Below, piece after piece: positions 21,085 through 30,049 of a DNA stretch of 59,053 nt (positions are counted from its first letter, which is position 1; each line of letters starts with the position of its first letter). The translations under genes were made by a program, and so were the position numbers. Location of the stretch: the NCBI GenBank assembly GCA_028281575.1, contig JANQJP010000065.1, forward strand, positions 1 through 59,053, written 5' to 3'. Source of the DNA: Cellvibrionaceae bacterium (GTDB lineage Bacteria; Pseudomonadota; Gammaproteobacteria; Pseudomonadales; Cellvibrionaceae). Under the pieces are notes generated by a model. That model saw only the letters and a list, made by a program, of their open reading frames with translations, searched no databases and had not been told where the DNA came from.

Positions 21085-22679
21085 ACTGCACCTGGAATAG
21101 CAGCCAGTAGCTTCTGCGTATATTGATGCTTCGGGTTTAAAAAAACCTCTTCGGTATCACCACTCTCGACAATGGAACCCGCCTGCATTACCGCCACACG
21201 GTCACATAAATAACGGATAACAGATAAATCGTGCGATATAAATAGCATGGTTAGGTCGCGCTCTTGACTTAAATTAAGCAATAACGCCAAAATTTGTGCC
21301 TGTATCGTCACATCAAGCGCCGACACGGGTTCATCGGCGATGATCAGCGTCGGCTGAGAGGACAGGGCTCTTGCTATCGCTATGCGCTGGCGCTGACCAC
21401 CAGAAAATTCGTGCGGATATTTTTTAACGGATGTTCGTTCAAGCCCAACGTCGTCCATAAGCAAGTTGATGTGGTGACTAAGCTCGTTTTTGTCCACCAG
21501 TTTGTGCAACAGCATGGGCTCCGCAAGTGTATCGTACACTGTCATACGCGGGTTAAGTGATGCGTATGGATCTTGAAAAATCATCTGAAACTCTTTCCGG
21601 GCTTGCTTTAAGGCAACGCCAGTGAGCTGCAACAGATTCGTCTGATTAAAAATCACTTCCCCTGATTCGGCTTCAACCAGACGCATAATTGTTCGCCCCA
21701 AGGTGGATTTACCCGAACCGGATTCGCCGACGAGGCCCAGGATTTCTCCCTTCGAAATATCAATAGAGATATCATCCACCGCTTTTACCAAACGGTCTTC
21801 GCGTTTCCAAGGCAAGCCCGACTTAAACCGAAATGTTGTCTTTAGATGTTTAACGCTTAGCACTACATTTTTTTCGGCATCGCTGATGGCAGAGGCTTTC
21901 GTCGATCCTGGAACAGCGTCTACGAGGCGTTGAGTATAGGGGTGCTGGGGAGACTTAAATATTTGATTTGGGTCGCCCGCTTCTACAACCTCTCCACTTT
22001 TCATAACGATGACGTGATTTGCAACGTCACGAACAACCGCTAAATCGTGGGAAATAAATATAATTGAAAGCTTACGTTTACGCTGAATTTCGTCTAGCAA
22101 TTCCAGTATTTGCGCTTGGATGGTCACATCGAGTGCGGTGGTTGGCTCATCGGCTATCAATAGTTCCGGTTCTGTGGCAAGTGCCATCGCAATCATGACA
22201 CGCTGGCGCATACCGCCTGAAAACTCGTGGGGAAAACTATTAAATCTGTGCTTTGCGGCATCGATTCCGACCTCGCGCAACGCCTGGATAGCCCGCTCTT
22301 TGGCTTCTGAAAACGTTATTTTATGATGGACGCGCAGCGATTCCATTATTTGGTCGCCGACGCGCATATATGGGTTCAGAGAGGCCATTGGATCTTGAAA
22401 TATCATCGATATTCGATGACCTCTAATGGCGGTAAGCTCTTTATCTCCGAGCTGTAATAAATTTTGATCAAAAAAGTTCGCGCAACCCGAAGTGATTTTT
22501 CCTGGCGGCATCGGGATAAGGCCGAGCAGGCTATAACAGGTTACTGACTTTCCCGACCCCGATTCACCAACAATGCCCAGTGTCTTACCTTTTTCCAACG
22601 AAAAAGAAACATTTTTAACTGCCTCGGTAACACCGTTGCGGGTTACAAATGAAACACTGAGGTCTGAAACGTTTAGCAT
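21081..22679 (-). CDS. Peptide ABC transporter, fused double ATP-binding protein (YejF/NppD type)
   Basis: 532 aa with two complete ABC ATPase domains in tandem, equivalent to DppD plus DppF. The first has Walker A GESGSGKS (~36-43), signature FSGGMRQR and Walker B LLIADEPTTALD. The second has GESGSGKS again (~315), FSGGQRQR and LIIADEPVSALD. Each is followed by the oligopeptide-transporter C-terminal extension. It powers uptake through the two permeases upstream in the operon. The fused form is typical of YejF of enterics and the equivalent Pseudomonas peptide system. It is the last gene of the operon. Confidence 0.93.
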   Translation of the reverse strand: MLNVSDLSVSFVTRNGVTEAVKNVSFSLEKGKTLGIVGESGSGKSVTCYSLLGLIPMPPGKITSGCANFFDQNLLQLGDKELTAIRGHRISMIFQDPMASLNPYMRVGDQIMESLRVHHKITFSEAKERAIQALREVGIDAAKHRFNSFPHEFSGGMRQRVMIAMALATEPELLIADEPTTALDVTIQAQILELLDEIQRKRKLSIIFISHDLAVVRDVANHVIVMKSGEVVEAGDPNQIFKSPQHPYTQRLVDAVPGSTKASAISDAEKNVVLSVKHLKTTFRFKSGLPWKREDRLVKAVDDISIDISKGEILGLVGESGSGKSTLGRTIMRLVEAESGEVIFNQTNLLQLTGVALKQARKEFQMIFQDPYASLNPRMTVYDTLAEPMLLHKLVDKNELSHHINLLMDDVGLERTSVKKYPHEFSGGQRQRIAIARALSSQPTLIIADEPVSALDVTIQAQILALLLNLSQERDLTMLFISHDLSVIRYLCDRVAVMQAGSIVESGDTEEVFLNPKHQYTQKLLAAIPGAV

Positions 22680-22684
22680 GACAA

Positions 22685-22704
22685 TTAGGACCTGTTGACA
22701 CTAA
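22685..22704 (+). repeat. Short shared motif CCTGTTGACACTAAT
   Basis: The 15-mer CCTGTTGACACTAAT (about 22690-22704) sits between the ATPase gene and the permease gene and overlaps the permease stop codon. Its exact reverse complement occurs at about 36538-36552 upstream of fimL. A shorter version (CCTGTTGACA) occurs in the inverted repeat between metH and nfuA. It may be a remnant of one mobile-element end. Confidence 0.5.
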
Positions 22705-23570
22705 TCTTTTGAAACTTTTGGGTCGAGGGCATCGCGCAAGCCGTCACCAAGAAAATTAAGCGAAAATAATGTCAGCGAGAGAACCAGGCCAGGAAAAATA
22801 AGCAGCCACGGATATTCTTCCATCGTCTCTACACCATAACTAATCAGTGAGCCCCAAGAGCTTTGCGGCGGTTGAATACCCAGCCCTAGAAAACTTAAAA
22901 ACGACTCAAGTAATATGACGCTGGGAATGGTTAGTGTTGTATAAACAATAATGGGACCAATCGCATTTGGGATAAGGTAACGAAAAATGATATGGGTGCG
23001 GGATAAACCAATCGATATTGCCGATTCGACGTATTCCTGCTTTTTAATTGACATAACCTGGCTGCGAATAATACGAGCCATGGTTAACCATTCGACGGCG
23101 CCAATGGCTAAAAACAGCAGTAGCATGCTGCGGCCAAATACAACTGTCAGTAAAATGATAAAAATAGAGAAGGGAAGCGCATATAGGATATCGACAACGC
23201 GCATCATAAATGTATCAACTCGACCGCCGAGATATCCCGCTATGGTGCCCCAAAGCACGCCGATAATTAGTGCCACTGAAGTTGCAACAAAACCGACCAT
23301 TAGAGAAATCCGGCTGCCATACATGACACGGGTCAATTGATCCCGGCCGAGCACATCGGTGCCAAACCAATGTTCAAAAGACGGTGGTGTGGCGCCCTTA
23401 TAAAGATCCTGCGTCTCGTAAGAGTAGGGGGCAATAAATGGGGTAAGTAAACTCACGACAATTAGAAAAAGCAAAAAAAACAGTCCCGACATCGCGAGTT
23501 TGTTTTTTGCGAGACGTCGCAACGCATCCTGCCACAGAGAAGTACCTTGTTCGATTGTGCTGTCGCTCAT
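22701..23570 (-). CDS. Peptide ABC transporter permease (YejE/OppC type)
   Basis: 289 aa from the ATG at 23570, which overlaps the upstream stop codon as ATGA. A frame extending to 23609 (13 residues longer) would run into the upstream permease. Six membrane helices are visible, the first at ~30-52 (LAMSGLFFLLFLIVVSLLTPF). An OppC-N type N-terminus is followed by a BPD_transp_1 domain with the EAA loop (YVESAISIGLSRTHIIFRYLIPN), which docks on the ATPase. The C-terminus LNFLGDGLRDALDPKVS is the family hallmark. Confidence 0.93.
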   Translation of the reverse strand: MSDSTIEQGTSLWQDALRRLAKNKLAMSGLFFLLFLIVVSLLTPFIAPYSYETQDLYKGATPPSFEHWFGTDVLGRDQLTRVMYGSRISLMVGFVATSVALIIGVLWGTIAGYLGGRVDTFMMRVVDILYALPFSIFIILLTVVFGRSMLLLFLAIGAVEWLTMARIIRSQVMSIKKQEYVESAISIGLSRTHIIFRYLIPNAIGPIIVYTTLTIPSVILLESFLSFLGLGIQPPQSSWGSLISYGVETMEEYPWLLIFPGLVLSLTLFSLNFLGDGLRDALDPKVSKD

Positions 23571-24499
23571 TTTTCGAACGCATCCTTTCTCAACTTGGGG
23601 TTCAGCCAAACCGTGACAATGTCGGTAATTAAATTAAACGAGATAATCAGGCCGGCGAAAAAAACAGTGGTGCCTAAAATCATCGTGTAATCGCGATTGA
23701 ACGCCGCTTGCAGAAAAAAACGACCGATACCTGGTATTTGAAATATTGTTTCAACGACAAATGAACCAGAAAGTAAACCTGCAGCTGCCGGCCCTAAAAA
23801 AGCAACGACTGGCGCGATGCCGCCGCGCAGGGCGTGAAATAAAATCACCTTCCATTCGGGCAGACCTTTTGCGCGTGCGGTACGGATATAGTCTTGCGAT
23901 AGCACTTCGAGCATGCCCCCGCGGGTAAGCCGCGCAACATAAGCGGCGTATGTTGCGCCCAGGGTAATCGTTGGGATAATTTTGTCATACGCAGCATAGC
24001 CCCAACCCGCGACTGGCAGCCAATTGAGCCAGATACCAAAAATTAACACCAAGATTGGTCCCATAACAAAAGACGGCACACAGATGCCAATCATGGCGAT
24101 CGACATCGGTGTATAGTCGCGCCAGGAGTTGGGCTTAAGTGCGGCAAAAATGCCAGCCAGGCTACCCGCAAAAACAGCGAATATAAGCGCGTAAAAACCG
24201 AGCTCCATTGTGACAGGAACCCCAGAGCTAATAATTTCGGTCACGCTGCGATTTGGATATTTGTAGGAGGGACCAAAATCGCCCTGTAGTAAGTTTCCTA
24301 AATAGTCAAAAAACTGGACGTGTATGGGGTCGTCAAGGTGATAGCGTTTGTTTAAATTTTCCAGCACTTGGGGTGGGACATTCCTCTCTTCATCAAAGGG
24401 ACCTCCCGGCGCTAGTCGCACCAGCACAAACGTAATTAAGATAACCAAAAAAAGAACAGGTATCGCTGCTAGTACCCGCTTAAAAATAAAACCTAGCAT
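23567..24499 (-). CDS. Peptide ABC transporter permease (YejB/OppB type)
   Basis: 310 aa, six membrane helices. The N-terminus MLGFIFKRVLAAIPVLFLVI and RLAPGGPFDEERNVP are typical of OppB/YejB. The EAA coupling loop is DYIRTARAKGLPEWKVILFHALR. It forms the translocation pore with the following OppC-type permease, whose start codon overlaps its stop (ATGA). It begins 5 bp after the stop codon of the nearer binding protein. Confidence 0.93.
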   Translation of the reverse strand: MLGFIFKRVLAAIPVLFLVILITFVLVRLAPGGPFDEERNVPPQVLENLNKRYHLDDPIHVQFFDYLGNLLQGDFGPSYKYPNRSVTEIISSGVPVTMELGFYALIFAVFAGSLAGIFAALKPNSWRDYTPMSIAMIGICVPSFVMGPILVLIFGIWLNWLPVAGWGYAAYDKIIPTITLGATYAAYVARLTRGGMLEVLSQDYIRTARAKGLPEWKVILFHALRGGIAPVVAFLGPAAAGLLSGSFVVETIFQIPGIGRFFLQAAFNRDYTMILGTTVFFAGLIISFNLITDIVTVWLNPKLRKDAFEK

Positions 24500-24504
24500 T
24501 GCGG

Positions 24505-26127
24505 TTATTTACTGCCTTTCTCAAGATACACCCGCTGATAAGGGTGTAGGTGCATAACGTTGTCATACCAGCCCTTTACCTCGGGAAGTACGAGGTTTAC
24601 GTCCGAATACATGTAGACTGGAATGACAGGCATCTCTTCGATAAGGAGCGCATTGGCACGATCAAAAAGAACATGGCGTTCTTGCTTGTTTGTTGTTTTT
24701 TTAAGTTCCGCAATAATGTCATCGTATTGCTGATTTTTCCATCCAGTGTCGTTGTTACCTGAAATAGAACCCAGAATGCTTAAAAAGTTCGATGGGTCCA
24801 AATAATCGGCAATCCAGCCTGCGCGCGCGATATCGTGTTCCAGGTTTCTTTTGCTGTTAAGGTAAACTTTCCATTCCTGGTTTAACAGGCTTACTTGAAC
24901 GTTTAGATTTTTGGCAAGCATTTGTTGAACGGCTAAAGCAACTTTTCGATGGTTGTCCTGAGTGTTGTAGAGAATTTCAACCGTCGGAAAGTTGGCTCCG
25001 TCTGGATAGCCGGCTTCAGCGAGTAATTTTTTTGCTTCCTCTGGATCATATTCGAATAACTGCTTGGGAGAGTAATTGTTCGGGTCGTCGGGGACGAGGT
25101 TGTAGGCGGGTTTTTCTCCGGCTTTTGTAATGGTTTCTACAATAGCTTTACGGTCGATTGCCAATGCGAAGGCTCGCCTTACTAAAGCGTTATCAAATGG
25201 TGCTTTGGTTGTATTAAATTCGTAAAAATAGGTGGCGTAGGTGGGTGTAATGCGAATCTTTTCGGGTTTATTTTCACGGTAGTGAGCAACCTTTTCTATC
25301 GCCAGTTGAGGCGTATAAGTCAGATGAATTTGACCGGTACGAAAAGCTCGGACTTCTGCCTGTTGATCCGTGATTGGGTAAAAATGGATGCCGTTAAGCT
25401 TTACGTTTTCACTGTCCCAGTATTGTTCATTTTTCTTTGTTTCAATTGCTTTATTTATGGACCATGTTTCAAGCGTGAACGGACCGTTGCCCACCCAGTT
25501 TTCCGGGCGAGTCCACTTGGAAATTGCCTGATCCATGTCACCGTGTGCGAGTATCGTCGGTGGGTGCACAGGATAATAAGAGGGATGAGCGAGCAGTTGA
25601 AGAAAGTAATCAATCGGGTTTTCCAGCACTACTTCTATGGTGTGTTTGTCGATTACTCTGATACCCACTTCGCTGAAGTCCGTGGTTTTACTCAAGTTAA
25701 ACGCTTCGGCACCTTTAATATAATATTTCATGTAAGCCCATTCGCTCGCGAGTTTTGGCATAAGGCTTCTCTGCCATGACCAAGCTATGTCACTCGCGAC
25801 AATTGGATCACCGTTAGACCATAGTGCACCGGTCCGCAATGAAAACGTATAGGTTTTACCATCGTCACTAATTTGCCATGACTCAGCGAGCCCTGGAAGC
25901 ACTTCCAGGGTTTTCGGGTGGCGTGTTGTGAGACCTTCGTACAGCGCTTTGTGAATATTGCTTTCTACAGAGCCCGTTGATAGTTGTGGGTCCAGTTCTC
26001 GCGGTTCGTCGCCATTGCCTATATGCAAAATTTGGTTTTCTGTTCCGGTTTCCACATTTGTAGGTGTGCGGTCGGAGCATGCAACTAGCGTCAAAAAAAA
26101 TAATGCTAATAAATAGAGATTTTTCAT
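24505..26127 (-). CDS. Peptide-binding lipoprotein (OppA/SBP_bac_5 family), second copy
   Basis: 540 aa. A lipoprotein signal (LLALFFLTLVACSDRT, lipobox LVAC, Cys ~17) precedes an SBP family 5 fold: GDEPRELDPQLSTGSVE, GLTTRHPKTLEVLPGLAESW, TYTFSLRTGALWSNGDPI. Ser follows the lipidated Cys, so by the enteric +2 rule it would not be retained in the inner membrane (inference). The start overlaps the stop codon of the preceding paralogue (ATGA). Two binding proteins feeding one permease resemble NppA1A2 of Pseudomonas, a system known to take up peptides and peptidyl-nucleoside antibiotics. Confidence 0.92.
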   Translation of the reverse strand: MKNLYLLALFFLTLVACSDRTPTNVETGTENQILHIGNGDEPRELDPQLSTGSVESNIHKALYEGLTTRHPKTLEVLPGLAESWQISDDGKTYTFSLRTGALWSNGDPIVASDIAWSWQRSLMPKLASEWAYMKYYIKGAEAFNLSKTTDFSEVGIRVIDKHTIEVVLENPIDYFLQLLAHPSYYPVHPPTILAHGDMDQAISKWTRPENWVGNGPFTLETWSINKAIETKKNEQYWDSENVKLNGIHFYPITDQQAEVRAFRTGQIHLTYTPQLAIEKVAHYRENKPEKIRITPTYATYFYEFNTTKAPFDNALVRRAFALAIDRKAIVETITKAGEKPAYNLVPDDPNNYSPKQLFEYDPEEAKKLLAEAGYPDGANFPTVEILYNTQDNHRKVALAVQQMLAKNLNVQVSLLNQEWKVYLNSKRNLEHDIARAGWIADYLDPSNFLSILGSISGNNDTGWKNQQYDDIIAELKKTTNKQERHVLFDRANALLIEEMPVIPVYMYSDVNLVLPEVKGWYDNVMHLHPYQRVYLEKGSK

Positions 26128-27746
26128 TTTTCAGTGCGATCGATATAAATATCTTTGTAGTTGATTCGGGAGAGCGGATTAAAAGTATGACCTTTTACGT
26201 CCTCATGTATTAGGTATGAATTGGCGTAGTAGTACAAGGGAATAAGCGGCATTTCCTCAAGTAAAATATTTTCAGCCTGTGCCAAAAGCTGATATCGTGT
26301 ATCTAGGTTGAGGGTGGCGCTGGCTTCGGTCATCAGTTTGTCGTATTCACTGTTGCCCCAGCCGGTGTTGTTCATGCCGTGGCCAGACTTAAAGGATTCG
26401 AGAAAGTCTTGTGGATCACCTAAGCTACTTATCGAACCTGCTCTGGCTATCGCAAAGTCGAGATTTTGTCGTGTGTTTAGAAAAACTTTCCATTCCTGGT
26501 TTTCCAGCGTCACATTAATGCCCAGGTTTGACTTCCACATTTGTTGTATCGCTAAAGCAACTTTTCGGTGTACATCTGCAGTGTTATATATTAAAGACAC
26601 CGTTGGAAAGTTTTCGCCGTTTGGAAATCCAGCCTCTGCGAGGAGTTGTTTTGCAAGGTTGACGTCGTATTCTAGCGGCTTCACATGCGCGTGGTGACCT
26701 GCTGCAGGTGGATTTAGTGTAACGGCTATTTCCTCTCCCGCTTTAGTAATGTTGGTTACAATCGCTTTACGGTCAATCGCATGGGCGAGTGCCTGGCGTA
26801 CTCTAACATCATCAAAGGGTGCTTTAGTGACATTAAGCAAATAAAAATAAGTCGCAAAAGTGTTAATGATTTTAAGGTTTTCTGGGTTTTTTTCCCGATA
26901 GACAGCTATTTTATCGACCGGAATTCTATCTCCGAAAGCAAATTGAATCTGTCCGGATCGAAATGAACGCTCTTCGGCGGCTTCGGTTTCAATTGGATAG
27001 AGATAAATTTTGTCTAACTTTACTGATTGTGCGTCCCAATAATGTGGATTTTTTTCAAGCACAATAATTTTATTAATTTCCCAGGTTTTTAAATAGAAAG
27101 GGCCATTGCTGACAAAGTTTCCTGCATTAGTCCAGTTGGAAACCACGTCGTCAAACTTTCCATGTTGCTCAAGGCTAGTTTTGTGCAACGGGATTTGAAT
27201 TTCTGATGTAAGCTGTTTTAAAAAGAGGGGGTAGGGGCGGACGAGTTTAAATTTCAATGTGTAATCATCGACGGCTTTAACCCCTATGGAATTAGGGTCC
27301 TGATTGGCACCCGTATGGTAAGCCTCAGCGCCATCGATAAAATAAAAGTCGGTGGCGTATTGCCAGCCAACACTTGGTGTCATACCCCGTTGCCAAGCAA
27401 AAACAAAGTCGCTTGCACTAACCGGCTCACCATTCGACCAAAGCGCGTCCTGGCGCAGAAAAAACGTATAAACTAAGCCATCTTCGCTGAGTTCCCAATG
27501 CGTGGCGGCACCTGGCTCGAGTGCCTGGGTTTCCAGGTTCAACGAAACCAGACTCTCCCCGAGTCCGGCCAGCACTTTTATACCGGGAACGCCTGTCACT
27601 ACATGCGGATCTATCGATTGAGGCGATGCGCCGATAGAGAGATGCAAAGCGTTTTCATTGAGACGTGCATCATTATCTTTTTTGCCGCAGGAACCGAGCG
27701 CAAGGATGTAAAGAGTAATAGCGAAAAACGTAAAGTAAAATTTCAT
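26124..27746 (-). CDS. Peptide-binding lipoprotein (OppA/SBP_bac_5 family), first copy
   Basis: 540 aa, the same length as its neighbour and alignable with it throughout (FYLKTWEINKIIVLEKNPHY vs FTLETWSINKAIETKKNEQY), so the pair arose by tandem duplication followed by divergence. A lipoprotein signal is present (YILALGSCGKK, lipobox LGSC). Several ligand-pocket regions differ between the two copies (for example IPLHKTSLEQHGKFDDV against YPVHPPTILAHGDMDQA), suggesting different peptide preferences. It lies 12 bp after the M3 peptidase stop codon. Confidence 0.92.
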   Translation of the reverse strand: MKFYFTFFAITLYILALGSCGKKDNDARLNENALHLSIGASPQSIDPHVVTGVPGIKVLAGLGESLVSLNLETQALEPGAATHWELSEDGLVYTFFLRQDALWSNGEPVSASDFVFAWQRGMTPSVGWQYATDFYFIDGAEAYHTGANQDPNSIGVKAVDDYTLKFKLVRPYPLFLKQLTSEIQIPLHKTSLEQHGKFDDVVSNWTNAGNFVSNGPFYLKTWEINKIIVLEKNPHYWDAQSVKLDKIYLYPIETEAAEERSFRSGQIQFAFGDRIPVDKIAVYREKNPENLKIINTFATYFYLLNVTKAPFDDVRVRQALAHAIDRKAIVTNITKAGEEIAVTLNPPAAGHHAHVKPLEYDVNLAKQLLAEAGFPNGENFPTVSLIYNTADVHRKVALAIQQMWKSNLGINVTLENQEWKVFLNTRQNLDFAIARAGSISSLGDPQDFLESFKSGHGMNNTGWGNSEYDKLMTEASATLNLDTRYQLLAQAENILLEEMPLIPLYYYANSYLIHEDVKGHTFNPLSRINYKDIYIDRTEK

Positions 27747-27758
27747 GTGTCAGTTTGC

Positions 27759-29825
27759 TCAGTGAAATTTTTTGGAGAAAGCGTCGAAGGAATATGGCCG
27801 CCCAAGAAAATCTTCAACCATTTCGCCGGCATCTTTAGAACCGCCGGGGGCGAGTACCGTCTGCCGATATTTTTGTGCTACCGCTTGATTTAGCATGCCG
27901 GATTTTTGGAATTCGCTGAACATATCGTCTGCGATAACCAGTGACCACATGTAGCTATAATAAACAGCGGAATAGCCGAAGAGGTGAGAAAAACTGTATT
28001 GAAAAAAGGTATTGTCGACGTAGGCGAAATTGGAATACTTGGCCTGTAATGCTTCCATAAGTGTCTGTTCATCAAATTTGTTCGGGTCCTTGCTGTAGTA
28101 GTTTAGCGAGAGGGCTGCGTAAAACATTTGATGGCGTGTAAAAAGGCCGAGACCAAAGTCGCGACTAGCCCGCAACTTGTCGATAAGCGCGTCTGGCATA
28201 GTTTCCCCAGAGGTGTTTGTAGCGAAAAGCCGAAGCGTTTCCTTGTTCCAAACCCACTCTTCAAGCATCTGCGAAGGCGCTTCGACAAAATCCCGTTCTG
28301 TTCTTGTTCCCGAATGACTTATCCATTTGTTTTTGCCGCCAAACATTCCGTGAATCAAATGCCCAAATTCATGCAAGAAGGTTTCTACTTGTGTGTGTTC
28401 CATTAGTGCGTTACCGGATGGGAAATTACATACCAGTGCGGAAACAGGGAGTTGCTTGCCGGCTATGCCGCCTTGAATAGAAAATGCCGCCGCGTGCTGG
28501 TACTTGCCAGCGCGCGGGTGCATATCGAGGTAAAAGTGTCCAATCGTTTCACCCTGGTCGATAACTTCATAGGCAGATACTGATTTATGCCAGGTTTCGG
28601 TTTCCCAGGGGCGAATCTCGACATTGAACATTGTTTGAATTAAATCGAAAATTCCCTGTTTTACTTTTTCGTATTGAAAATACTCGCGCACTTCCTGTGA
28701 GTCGACATCAAATTTCTCTTTCTTTATTAATTCATCCAAATATGTTTTTTGCCAATCGCCAACAAATGTTGCGTCAGGAAAAGTTTCTCTTAACTTTGCG
28801 AGCAGCGTGTTGTATTCACTCTCAGCACGGTCTTTGGCTATTTTGTCAATGGAATTAATAAACGCCAGCGCTTTTTCCGGTGTTTTTATCATTTGGACTT
28901 CTGTAGCGTAATGCGCGTACGAAGGGTATCCGAGTATGGTGGCGAGTTCATGCCGCTTTTTCAATAATTGCTTGAGTACCTCTTTGCTCGCGGGATAACC
29001 ACGTTGTCTAAATTTCATATAAAGGTTTTTACGTAGCTCGTCATTGTGCGCATATTGCATTACTGGAAAGTAATCGGGGTAAGTCGTGGTAAAAGTAACT
29101 TCACCTGTCTCCGCGTTTGTTCTGCTTTCTATAAAATCGCTTGGAAGGCCACTTAAATCATAACCTTTGGGTACAGTGATGCTGCGGACATCTTCTCGCG
29201 CATTTTTGTAAAATGCTTGACCGAGTTGATTAATTTCATCCTTCAGCTGTTTAACGGTTTTTCGTTTTTCTTCATCTAGATCGACGCCGCTACGTTTAAA
29301 GTCTCGCAGCATATTGCTTACATAGCGTTTATCTATTTTAGCTGGCAATGTATTCATATCGATCGCCGCTATTTGCTTGTAAATAGATTGAGAAAGGCTT
29401 AAATCTGATATTAAACCGACAAAGTGTTGCTCGCATGCGTCAGCCGCTGCTCTAACATTCTCCTCGGGATGAACGTTGGCGTACAAGCTTGCTTTGCCGA
29501 TAGTTTTATCGATATCCGCCTCTAAAGTATTTAAGGCTTCCAATAACGCGTTGCCTGAATATGTCTCCGACTCCAGTGTGCCGACGAAATCACGTATTTT
29601 TAAGTAGTTTGACTTGCATTCTTGAATAAACGTTTGCGCGGGTTTTGAAGAGAACTCCTCCCAATCCTTCGTTTTTTCTTCGGCCGTATAGGTGTTTTCA
29701 GAGCTGGCCTCTACGCCGTCCTGAGACGTCTTTGAGCAGGAAACTGAGGTGAGGGCAAGGAAACAACAAGAGATGCTCGCGAGAAGGGGTTTAACGAACG
29801 CCGCTGAACATAGAGTTTTACGCAT
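27759..29825 (-). CDS. M3 family zinc metallopeptidase, predicted lipoprotein
   Basis: 688 aa. The thimet oligopeptidase/oligopeptidase A/Dcp fold carries the zinc motif HEFGH at 485-489 (TFLHEFGHLIHGMFGG) and a downstream Glu in the family region FVEAPSQMLEEWVW. Family members cut short peptides inside a deep channel. Unlike cytoplasmic OpdA, this one starts with a lipoprotein signal (ISCCFLALTSVSCSKTSQDG, lipobox SVSC), so it should act in the envelope. As the first gene of the peptide-uptake operon it probably trims oligopeptides before the binding proteins take them (inference). Dcp-like dipeptidyl carboxypeptidase activity is an alternative. Confidence 0.9.
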   Translation of the reverse strand: MRKTLCSAAFVKPLLASISCCFLALTSVSCSKTSQDGVEASSENTYTAEEKTKDWEEFSSKPAQTFIQECKSNYLKIRDFVGTLESETYSGNALLEALNTLEADIDKTIGKASLYANVHPEENVRAAADACEQHFVGLISDLSLSQSIYKQIAAIDMNTLPAKIDKRYVSNMLRDFKRSGVDLDEEKRKTVKQLKDEINQLGQAFYKNAREDVRSITVPKGYDLSGLPSDFIESRTNAETGEVTFTTTYPDYFPVMQYAHNDELRKNLYMKFRQRGYPASKEVLKQLLKKRHELATILGYPSYAHYATEVQMIKTPEKALAFINSIDKIAKDRAESEYNTLLAKLRETFPDATFVGDWQKTYLDELIKKEKFDVDSQEVREYFQYEKVKQGIFDLIQTMFNVEIRPWETETWHKSVSAYEVIDQGETIGHFYLDMHPRAGKYQHAAAFSIQGGIAGKQLPVSALVCNFPSGNALMEHTQVETFLHEFGHLIHGMFGGKNKWISHSGTRTERDFVEAPSQMLEEWVWNKETLRLFATNTSGETMPDALIDKLRASRDFGLGLFTRHQMFYAALSLNYYSKDPNKFDEQTLMEALQAKYSNFAYVDNTFFQYSFSHLFGYSAVYYSYMWSLVIADDMFSEFQKSGMLNQAVAQKYRQTVLAPGGSKDAGEMVEDFLGRPYSFDAFSKKFH

Positions 29826-30049
29826 ATGTTATTAGAGCTCCCGTATAAAAAGGACCCAAAATAGCGCAGGGTTGATTAAAAATTGACCGAGGTTGCGCTT
29901 TTATCGTGGTCTAAACTTAGTAATGACGACGGGGGCAGGTTTGGCCTAAGCCCCAACAAAAACTTCGCCAGTATAAGGTGGACGGCGTGTTACCACCAGT
30001 GTGGGTTCGACGCTGAATAATCGATAGATTAATACAGACGGTAAAACGG

